Positions 55,105 through 64,000 of a DNA stretch of 64,000 nt are shown here, in pieces (the first letter of the stretch is position 1; each line of letters opens with the position of its first letter). A program made the position numbers and the translations under genes. The notes beneath the pieces are model-generated. The model had not been told where the DNA came from, did not search any database, and saw nothing but the letters and a program-made list of their open reading frames with translations. This DNA comes from Neocallimastix lanati (nom. inval.) (Eukaryota; Neocallimastigomycota; Neocallimastigomycetes; Neocallimastigales; Neocallimastigaceae). The DNA lies in the NCBI GenBank assembly GCA_016946835.1, contig JACVTC010000042.1:106001-170000 (forward strand), read 5' to 3'.

Positions 55105-57412
55105 ATGAAACTAATAATACCTATTCTTACTGCATCATTATTATTAAGTCAGAGTGTTGAATCACGATGGATGCCAAAACCTGGACTTACTTGGAGTTAT
55201 GGTATTGCTTTAAAAGATTCTGATCTGTATGTTGAAAAATACAATACAATAAAATAAAATATTGGTATTTTTATGCTTTTTTTTTTTTTTTTTTTTATTA
55301 TTTTTAAAAAAAAAAGAAAAAGAAAAAAAAAATAGAGAGAGAAAATAGAGAGAAAATTTTGAAATAAAAAAAATTAACTTATTATTTAAAAGCAGTTTAT
55401 TTTCAATTCATTCAAAAAATAATTTAAATTAAAAAAGATATACATATACATACATATATATTATACACACATTTATATATAATTATATATATAATTAATA
55501 TTATAGTAATAATTCACTTTATCATTTATATGAAATATAAATGATAAATATATAAATATTTATATTACAATTATTAACATTATAAAATTTGTATATGAAG
55601 ATTATATAAATGCAAATAAAAAATTATTTCTATTCAATATAAAACTATTACATATTATTCTTTACTTACTTTATATTTATTTATTATGTTTCATCAAAAA
55701 TTTATTTTCACCTAACTAAAAGATATAAAATTTTTATATATTTAAAAATATTATATACATTATATACATTATATTTATTTATATATATTATTTATATTAT
55801 ATACAATATATTTATTTATATATTATATACTTTATATTTATTTATATATTATATTATATACATTACATGTATAATATACATTATATTTATTTAAATATTA
55901 TATATTATATATAATATACATTTATTTTTTATATATTGTATAATTTATATTCGTTTTATGTATTGATATATTAAATATTTATTTTTTAAAAGTTTAAGTC
56001 GTCCAGAACAAGTAATTACAATTGATTATCAAAAGGGGCCTGATATTATTTCTAAACTTCATAGTAAGGGAAAAAAAGTTATTTGTTATTTTTCTGGTGG
56101 GACTATTGAACCTCATCGTGATGATCAAGAAGCTTACTATAACACTCCTAATTTGGTAGTGGAGGGAAAAACGAGATGGGACGAATATTGGCTAAATTTT
56201 CGTAATGAAGCCATTTATCCCTTAATTAGAAAACGGATGAGGAGAGCCGTCAATGAAAATTGTGATGGGCTTGAGGTGGATAATATAGGTGCCTATAATC
56301 ATGATGAACTGACTAAAAATTATAGTGGTACGCCCTATACAAAGGAGGATTCGTTTACCTTTGCAAAAAATTTAGCAAGAATGGCTCATGAAGAGGGCAT
56401 TTCTATTGGTTTGAAAAATGTAGCTACCCTTGCTTCCAGATTAGTTAATGATTTTGATTTTGCTGTAGTGGAAAGTTGTTCCATGTCTAAGGATGTTTGT
56501 GGCCTTTTCAGGGATTTCCCAAAACAAGGGAAAGCCGTCTTCACTATCCACTACGGTAATTACGGTAGTTTCAACGAACAACGTGATATTATGGTGAGAG
56601 AACAAAAAGGTTTCGGTTATACCTGTACCTTTAATGAGGATGATAATTTAAGATACCCAAGTTACGCCTACAATTGTGATAATGGTTCAAAGACAAATAC
56701 TAGTGGTAGTATTCCCCCTGCCGTCAATGCTCCACCTTCTGATCCTGCCCCAGATACTCAAATAACCTCTAATAATAAACCATCCACTTCCAATACTAAT
56801 AATGGTAATAACAATAACGGTAATACTAATAATGGATATAATAATAATGGATATAATAATAACGGATATAGTAATAACGGATATAGTAACAACGGATATA
56901 ATAATAATGGATATAATAATAACGGTATTAATCGTGGTACAAATGGTGGTTTGAATAATGGTATGAATAATGGCATGAATAATGGTATGAATAATGGTAT
57001 GAATAATGGCATGAATAATGGTATGAATAATCCATTAAAAGGTGTTCCTACAAATGGCGTCACCAATTCTACTCTCCTCAATCCAACTGTTACTCCTACA
57101 AACACAATAGGTTTAGATGCATCTAATACGGCACTTCCTCCTCCTAATCCAGCTAATACCACTAATGGAACTATTGAAAGGGATGCCTCTAAAGATGATT
57201 CTAAAGAGGGTGGTGGCCATGGAAAGACCATCCTTCTTGTTACTCTGGGTTGTATAGCTACTGCAGCTATTGCCTTCTTCATAGTGAGAAAGTCAAAACG
57301 ATTGAAGAAATCTGAAATCGACTATACTCCTTACTATCCCAACGATAACACATTTACTTATAATCCCACTGATCAATATCAATATCATTTTCAAACTCAA
57401 TACCAATATTAA
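55105..57412 (+). CDS. Membrane-anchored GH114 family glycosidase, two exons
   Basis: Exon 1 55105-55226, exon 2 55993-57412, 513 residues. Residues 1-20 are a signal peptide (SQSVES before RW). Residues 28-260 match GH114, whose studied fungal members cleave alpha-1,4-linked galactosamine polymers: WSYGIAL, KKVICYFSGGTIEPHR (about 68-83), CDGLEVDNIGAYN with the likely catalytic Asp 137, ISIGLKN, and DFAVVESCS with Glu 201. It should be secreted to the cell surface. An Asn/Gly-rich stalk follows (about 300-390), then a Pro/Thr-rich stretch, one membrane segment (about 453-472) and a basic RKSKRLKK stop-transfer, with a Tyr/Gln-rich tail of about 33 residues inside. The ATG is the only start that supplies a signal peptide. 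Base composition is much richer in G+C than the flanks. Substrate is inferred from the family. Confidence 0.85.
55227..55992 (+). other. Intron of the GH114 gene
   Basis: Donor GTATGT after GATCT; acceptor TTTTTTAAAAG before TTTAAGTCG. Splicing joins a CT with T to restore Leu and keeps the frame (KDSD-LLSRPEQ). The 766 bp are poly-T and TATA-rich with no coding potential, and an in-frame TAA soon after the donor shows splicing is required. Confidence 0.8.
56800..57035 (+). repeat. Coding minisatellites in the GH114 stalk
   Basis: 15-bp units of the GGATATAATAATAAC type encode NNGYN repeats (about 56827-56930). 12-bp units AATGGTATGAAT encode NNGM repeats (about 56950-57030). Copy number is likely to vary between strains and would change stalk length without changing frame. 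Confidence 0.9.
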
Positions 57413-58290
57413 ATTTTTATTTTATTTCATTTCTTTTCTTCATTCTTTGTTCATTCTTTTTTTTTTATTTTATTTTATTATTAAAATAAATCAGAATGAA
57501 AAAAAAAAGTAAAAGAAAAAAAATGAATATATATTATATATATATATTTTTTCTTTTATATATATATGTTATTTTTAATTAATTTATAATAATAGTAGTT
57601 AAATATTCCTTTTTTTTTTTTTTTTATTTTCATAATTAATAATAATAGGTAATATTATTCATACCTTGAAATTGACATAGCAATGATTATATATCATTAA
57701 TATTTCAAAAAAAAATTTTTTTTTTTTTTTAAAAAAAAGAAAAAAACTTATTAAACCATATTTCAATTGTATTTATTAATAATTAACTATATATTTAACA
57801 AAGTTTTACATTTTTTATTTAAATTGTATTTATTTATTATTAATTAATTTATATATAAATATATCCAGTAAGGAATCATTTCATTAAACATATCTGTAGT
57901 ATTTTATTTTTATTTTTTATTTTTTTTTTTTTATTTTATTATATTATTTATTTATTTTATTTCTACTTTTTTTTTTTTTTTTTTTTTACTACATTGAATA
58001 ATAAGTATAAAAATTTCTTTTTATTGTGATTTTTCTTTTTTTTTTTTTTTTTTTTTTTCAAAAAGATGTTTTGTCCTATTAATTTTTTAATTTTTTTTTC
58101 TAAAAAAAATATAAAATAAAATAATATTACAAATAAATAATTAAAAATAAAAAATAAAAAGAATATATATATTATTATTTTATTTTTGTAAAAATTTTAA
58201 TATTATTAAAACAATGATAAAAAAAAAAAAATCAGAGATGATCTATTGATATTTATTTTCTTTATTCCTTTTTATTTATTCAACTTATTG

Positions 58291-58327
<37 letters not shown>

Positions 58328-58422
58328 CTAAAGAAAAGACCTTTTTTTTTTATTATTATTTTTTCTTTCTTTCATTTAGGAAGATGATTCCTTCCAATCT
58401 TATTTTTTTTAAAATCATCTTT

Positions 58423-58473
<51 letters not shown>

Positions 58474-58485
58474 CTAAAGAAAAGA

Positions 58486-58526
<41 letters not shown>

Positions 58527-58740
58527 TATAGTTTAAACATTGAATATTATTGGTTTTAAGAACTATTTAAAACGTCGTTACCCACTTTTCACTATACTAC
58601 TAATCGAATATAAAAAAAAAAAAATATAAATATATATATATATATATATATTTTTTAATACTTTTTGTAAGGTAGTATAATGATGATGACTACAATGGTC
58701 ATTTTAAAAATAGAATAGAATAACGGTAATGAGTGGCGAT

Positions 58741-58778
<38 letters not shown>

Positions 58779-59870
58779 AACATTCCTTCCATTCCCCCCT
58801 CCCTCTCGCCATCTCTCTCCCTCTCTCTAACATTGACAATTTTTTTTATGCTTGAATTGAGCCTGAAAAACTTTTTCTTTTTTTTTTTTTGGGGGGGTTA
58901 ATCCGGGAGGGGTTAGCTACCATCATCATCCTCGAGATAGGCATCAAGGTAGGTGGAAGGCGTGTTGTTTAATTATAATTTCAATTTTCATTTTTTTTTT
59001 AATTTTTTTTTATTTTTATTTTATTTTTTTTATTTTTTTATTTTTTTATTTTTTTATTTTTTTATTTTTTATTTTTATTTTTTTTTTTAATAATTTCCTC
59101 TTGAACTTTATTATTATTTTCTATCCATGGAGTTATAGGCGGCTTTTTCTCGTTTCCCTCCTTTTTTTTTTTTTTTTTTTTTTTAAATTTTCATTCTCGG
59201 CCTCTATTATCCTTACATTGGGTCTTTATTTTTATCTATTCTATTCTAAATATTAATTCTACTCTATATATAACTCTATTTATAACTCTATATATAACTC
59301 TATATATAACTCTATATATAACTAAATATATATATATATATATTTTCAGAGTTTAAATAGTTTCATTTTACTCATCTTTTTTTGATCTAGAGAGTTTTAA
59401 AAAATTTCATTTATTAATCTTTTTTTTTTTTCTTTTTTCTTATCTAAAAGAGAGAGCTTTTTTTTTTTATCTAAAAGAGAGCTTGTTTTTTTTTTTTTTT
59501 TTTTTTATTTTTAAAAATATTAAAGTATTTTAAATATTTGAAATTTTTAAAATACCTGCTACTACATTCAAGTCAGCCAGTTAGCCGGTCAGCTAGTCAA
59601 CTTGTCAGCCTCGGTTTTGGTTTTGGGGTTGGATTCCTTTCTGGAAAATCTACTGACCCCTTGATTATTAATATATATAATATATATATATATATATGTA
59701 AATCAAAGTCTATATATATATATATATGTAAATCAAAGTCTATATATATATATATATATAAGTAAATCAAAATCTATCTATATATATTTATATATGTAGA
59801 CTTTTGGTAACTTGGAAAATTTGAAAATGTTTCCTTTGGATCTTTTCTGAATCTTATCTCTGAATCTCCT
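57413..59870. other. Poly-T-rich spacer downstream of GH114
   Basis: No gene is seen. The word AAACCTAAAGAAAAGACC is repeated at 58323 and 58470 among T runs. A GC-richer stretch lies at 58780-58960 (CTCTCGCCATCTCTCTCC, GGGGGGGTTAATCCGGGAGG), and another at 59560-59650 with CAGC/AGTCA words. At 59695-59775 a TATATATA-GTAAATCAAAGTC unit of about 28-32 bp occurs three times. These patches may be regulatory regions of an unseen gene; none is assigned. Confidence 0.5.
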
Positions 59871-60265
59871 CTAGATCTTTTTTTTTTTTTTTTTTTTTTT
59901 TGTTGTTCTGGTTGTTGTTGTAGTTGTTTGTTGTTGATAATAGATAAAAGATAAAGGTAGGGGGATGGAGATGGGGGAAGGGGATTCCATCAATCTTTTT
60001 TTTTTTTTTTTTTAATTTTATTTTTTTTTTTATCATCAGGTTTTTTTTTTTTTTTATCATCAGTTTTTTTTTTTTATCATCAGGTTTTTTTTTTTTTTTT
60101 TTTATCAGGTTTTTTTTTTTTTTATCATCAGGCTTATTTTTTTTTTCAATATAATCTTTTTGATTAAATTTTTTGTAGCTTTTTATTGGAGGTTTTTTTT
60201 TTTTTATCGTTAGGTTTTTTTTTTTTTTTTTTATCGTTAGGTTTTTTTTTTTTTTTTTTTTGTCT
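59871..60265. repeat. T-run array with TATCATCAGG words
   Basis: T runs of 10-20 nt alternate with TATCATCAGG (five times) and later TATCGTTAGG (twice). It recalls short words interspersed in a microsatellite. The open frame in reverse is poly-Lys and not a gene. Confidence 0.75.
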
Positions 60266-60560
60266 TAAATTCCATTTATAATATTGATACAATAGTAATT
60301 ATTACTATAGAACTATTCCATTTCTACTTGTTGTAGGAGAATTAGGTAAGATAGGTACAGGTGTAATCAACTTTTTTCAATTTGGTAGAAAAAAAAAAAA
60401 AAAAAACCTCTGATGACCAAATCTAATTTAATCTAGTTTAGTCTAATCTTGTCTACTTTATATAATACAAATCATTTATATTTTAATAGTAAAAAGTTCA
60501 TTTAACCACTAGTGGCTTTAATGCCTTTTGGAATATTTTTTTTTTTTTTTTTTTTTTTTT
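60266..60560. other. Spacer
   Basis: Mixed sequence with CTAATCTAATTTAATCTAG-like words (CTAATTTAATCTAGTTTAG at 60422). No gene or motif is identified. Confidence 0.4.
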
Positions 60561-60899
60561 TAGGTTTTTCATAATATTATTTTCATATAAAATTTTTTTG
60601 TAAATTCTTTTGTTTATTACATCTTTCCATTTATCAAACATTTTCAGAAATCAATTCCATAGCTTCTTCATTATAAAGTCTTTGGAGACAATGTGTATTC
60701 ATTTATTATTAATTCATTTTCTCCTTTTTACAACTTTCATTTTCATCTGAATTCGGTTTTTTTTTTCCTCTCACATAAAAAAAAAAAAAAAAAAAAAAAA
60801 ACAACATTTATTTAACGTAGGTACGTTAAGGTACTCTCTCTCTCTCTCTCCTTTTCTTTTGAAAATACGCAATTGTGGCGTGTTTTCTAATATGGCTTT

Positions 60900-62662
60900 C
60901 TTTTTTTAATAATGAAATAAATAAAATATTATATTTTCAATAGGATATATCATTATTTCTTTTGAAATAGTTATTTAATAATATTTAATTGTAAAAAATA
61001 TATCATTATTTTTTTTGAAATAGTTATTTAATAATATTTAATTGTAAAAAAAAAAAAAAATATTATTATTTTTTTTAAGATAATAAATGTATATTTAAAC
61101 TCTTATTTTTATAAAAAAATTATTAGAATTTTTAAACAATTATTTTAGTTAATTAAAAAAATCCAATTCACTGATTTTTTTTTTTTTTTTTTCCTAAGAA
61201 TTATTTTAACTAATAATTAATTGTAATTTGACAAATTTTAGTGATCATTTTCATTAGGTCATTTTTTCATTAAATATTAATATTTTATATCTCTTAAACT
61301 CTTCAATCATATAATTCAACGAATTCATTTCTTTTTCTTTTTCTTTTTCTTTTTTTTTTTTTTTTTATAGAATTTCCATATTTTTGTTATATTTAAGACA
61401 TTTATTTCATCAGTTCGTCTTAATTTTTTTTTCCAAAGCTCTACTTTTTCTCATTTTGCAATCATCATAGAATAATGAATCTACTTTTTGTAAAAGTTTA
61501 TAAAAATTTATAAAAATGAAGCTTTTTTTTTTTCTTTTTTTGGAAATAAATTGTTTAAATAATTGTTTAATGATTCTGATTCTGAGGGCATTATTTTAAT
61601 ATATAATCTATATTATCATAATAATTCCAATGCTTAAAATGTCATAATCTTTTAAATAAGATATTTTAAAGAATGCTAAAAATTCCAAAAAAAAAATTGT
61701 CATATTTATGTTCAAGATACTCACTTTTCATTTTATTATAAATATCATTTATCTATTCAGTGTTTATTAAAGGAAAGATTGAAATAAACTTATAATGAAT
61801 ATATAAATCAATATTATTTTCTACTACGTTAGGACATAATTTTTTTTTTTTTAATTTCTAATTATCTTTTATAATGCCAAGTACAGTATTTGACATTTAT
61901 ATCAGGAAACACTTTTTTTTTTTTTTTTTTTTAGCAGCATTAGAAATTTCCTTTTTTTTCAAAGTCACCATGAAAAGATTTTTGATGTAATTATTATATT
62001 ATTATTCTTTTTAGGCATTTTTCTTTATTTCTTCAAGTAACGCTTCATATATTCTTTGTTCTTTATTTTTTAATATTGAGAAGGAAATAGGGTAAATACT
62101 ACTTAATTCCTTAACATAAGTTCTAATAATGAACAATTGATAACTACGTTTTTGGTGCAATTTTTAAATGTACCATCAACAAAAATATCTATATTATAGT
62201 GCATAAATAACTTTGCTTGGAATGGTGACTGAAAAATAATAATATTAGATATTAATATTAGAATTTTTGAATCTCATAAAAAATTATTCATTTCTTTCTG
62301 TTTTTATAATAGTCTGATTCATTCGGAATTGTATCAAATATATTGTTACATCTGGAGGTATTTTTTTTTTTTTTTTTATTTATATTTCTTGTTATTTGAG
62401 ATCTTATTGTATCATATTCAGGACACACACACACACAAAAAAAAAAAAACCCACTTCTATAGAAATTTCATTAAATATTCGATTTTGTCTTATATCAAAA
62501 AGGATAGATAGTTATTCTTTGGTAAATTTGATGGGTTAAAGATACCGTTTATCAGTAATATGTTCATTTATATGGCAATAATGGCAGGATTCATTGTAAT
62601 TTGTTTTTCTTTATTGAAATTATATGGAAGTTTCCCATTTCGGACTCCGTTAATTTGATCCT

Positions 62663-62680
<18 letters not shown>
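60900..62680 (-). pseudogene. Decayed MULE-type DNA transposase
   Basis: Reading the minus strand with frame changes gives a continuous family signature: CHYCHINEHITDK (zinc-binding N-terminal module, FLYWCH-like, about 62570), IFNEISIEVG, EYDTIRSQITRNIN, FDTIPNESDYYK, FQSPFQAKLF, DIFVDGTFKN (catalytic Asp, about 62190), HGDFEK (about 61970), EISNAAKK, VFPDINVKYCTWHYKR (about 61905) and KHWNYYDNIDYIL. These match the MULE transposase domain in order. Poly-A expansions and stops (for example 22 nt of A inside AAKK-VFPD) have destroyed it. The region to 60560 may hold its C-terminal end (HCLQRLYNEEAMELI). Confidence 0.65.
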
Positions 62681-62689
<9 letters not shown>

Positions 62690-62700
<11 letters not shown>

Positions 62701-62985
62701 GAAAACATAAAAATAAAAAATCACAAAATTTTATAACAGCAATAAAAGAATTCCTTTTTTATTTTTATTTTTTATCTTTATTATTTTATCTTAAAATTAA
62801 AATTAAAATTATTCTTTTTTTTTTTATTTTATTTTATTTTTTTTTTTATTTTTTTATTTTTTTTTCATTTATATTATATTATAAACTAATTTTAATTGAT
62901 TTCATGTTCATATCATATCAAAATAACTCTATATAGATTAAATTTATATTTATAACACTCCCCCCCCCTCAAATCAAACTTTTCA
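62690..62985 (-). mobile_element. Candidate 3' LTR and polypurine tract of another LTR element
   Basis: On the minus strand TTTGATTTGAGGGGGGGGAG (about 62980-62961) precedes TGTTATAAATATAAATTT. This is the same arrangement as in the copia elements at 24547, 31026 and 39213. The far end of the LTR cannot be located because of T runs. Confidence 0.5.
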
Positions 62986-63310
62986 TATTAGTGATTTAAC
63001 TTTAATTTATTTTTATTTTATTTTATTTTAATTTTTTTTATTATTATTATTTTTTATTTATCAGTAATATATTTCTAAATCTATTTGTTCATCTTCTAAT
63101 AAATATTTTTGGATGTATTCTTTAATAGTGATTATATAATTATTATTTTTAATTTTAGCATTAAAGTATACTAAATTGATATCTGTATTCCTTTAAGGTT
63201 GTTTTGATGCTTTGAATAAATTTTTATTTCTATGTATCTATATATTCATGTATTTATGTATTCATGCTACCATATTCTTTATTTAAGACTTCTAGCTATT
63301 TTTTTTTATC
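62986..63310 (-). pseudogene. Possible retroelement C-terminal coding relic
   Basis: Upstream of the polypurine tract the minus strand reads FKASKQP, then NTDINLVYFNAKIKNNNYI, TIKEYIQKYLLEDEQIDLEI and a stop. This fits the end of a Pol or another element protein by position, but no RNase H motif is present. Confidence 0.3.
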
Positions 63311-63319
63311 TTAGAAATT

Positions 63320-63330
63320 AAATATATTAC

Positions 63331-63382
<52 letters not shown>

Positions 63383-64000
63383 AAAATCTTTAGATTTCAC
63401 CAAATTCTTCCCATTCTTCTCCTCATTCTCTCATATATAAAAGACAGTACAATAAATACATCTAGTAAAACAATGAACGATGCTCTCTGTTAAAGTAGAT
63501 AAAGTAGAACCCTTCAAGTTATCATCCAAATACAATTAATAGATTTCATATTCCTCCCCATCCCAAAAAAAAAAAAAAATTTTTTTAAAATTATAAATGA
63601 AAAACCTTCACATAAATGTTCACAAATAGTCACAAATAGTATTCAGATTTGAAATTAATCTTTGATTATGAAGAATTATGTGATTACGCACCAAAAAGAA
63701 TATTAAAAGATATAAACAACAATAAAAAAAAAAAAAAAAAAGAAAGAAAGAAAGAAACACTTAAAATATGATATTACTATCAGGATTATAATATTGAACA
63801 GTTTCGACGATTAATTAAAAAAAAAAAAAAAATTCTATTAAATTATTGCACACACCACATTCAATAATGATATCAATAAATTAAAAGAGAAAGATTTTTT
63901 CAGAAACAGGCTCATTCAGACTATTTGAAAATGAAATGAACATAAAGAAATTAAAAATTGAAAACGATGACTTTAAACTGTATTTAGATCATTTTAAATC
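63320..64000. other. Right edge: poly-A tract and uncertain coding
   Basis: A 50-nt A run at 63330-63380, GAAA repeats near 63740. From about 63890 to the window end the plus strand is open and reads SETGSFRLFENEMNIKKLKI then ENDDFKLYLDHFKS. It has no start in view and is preceded by stops, so it may be an exon that continues beyond the window or chance. Confidence 0.3.

Noticed and set aside
56758-57282. Minus-strand 174-residue Leu/Pro-rich ORF
   Set aside because: Antisense shadow of the Asn-rich stalk minisatellite of the GH114 gene.
58246-58536. Phe-rich ORF of 96 residues
   Set aside because: Poly-T translation with a duplicated short word.
59538-59765. 75-residue ORF (MKFLKYLLLHSSQPVSRSAS)
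   Set aside because: The second half is translated TATATA repeat, and there is no conservation evidence.

Overview
This window is extremely A+T-rich eukaryotic DNA (long poly-A/poly-T runs, TAATAAA and GAAA/GAAT microsatellites, Asn-rich proteins). It holds one clearly intact host gene in a large amount of repetitive and mobile DNA. The base composition, an intron with GT/AG borders, Asn-rich linkers, (TTAGGG)-like telomeric repeats and abundant LTR retroelements fit an AT-rich fungus best, probably an anaerobic gut fungus (Neocallimastigomycota). An AT-rich amoeba is the main alternative. The taxon is inferred; no marker gene settles it.

Region 1-13.7 kb: one unit of a larger tandem repeat made of an A/T satellite (T block), a gene for a secreted coiled-coil protein of unknown function (G, minus strand, 1955-3226) and a decayed LINE-like element (X). 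Much of X recurs in inverted orientation at 7.5-8.7 kb. A second inverted duplication (9.66-11.45 kb) carries two mirror-image, truncated copies of G, followed by another LINE relic and another T block.

Region 13.7-25.2 kb: a Ty1/copia element (5' LTR, primer-binding site, gag, protease, integrase) is interrupted by a 0.7 kb inverted-repeat DNA element and stops before the reverse transcriptase. Next, a G copy is split by a complete 5.95 kb LTR retroelement (18807-24761) with 5-bp target duplications. Its interior has no recognisable pol. It holds an array of compensatory hairpins and a decayed SPRY-domain host gene with an FG/Ser/Asn-rich tail. This element is the most unusual object in the window.

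Region 25.2-39.5 kb: a truncated G copy joined to telomere-like repeats, a Ty3/gypsy gag-RT-RNase H fragment, and three further copia copies (one forward, then a head-to-head reverse/forward pair) with LTRs and polypurine tracts.

Region 39.5-46.3 kb: a second X-T-G unit, closely similar to the one at the left edge.

Region 46.3-55 kb: A/T-rich DNA without recognisable genes, with several tandem and dispersed repeats and one possible MITE.

Region 55-57.4 kb: an intact two-exon gene for a signal-peptide-bearing, GH114 (alpha-1,4-galactosaminidase-type) enzyme with an Asn-rich stalk and a C-terminal membrane anchor.

Region 57.4-64 kb: poly-T-rich spacer, then a decayed MULE-type DNA transposase on the minus strand and a candidate 3' end of another LTR element. 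The copies of G, the telomeric motif and the density of nested and inverted repeats suggest a subtelomeric or repeat-island location.
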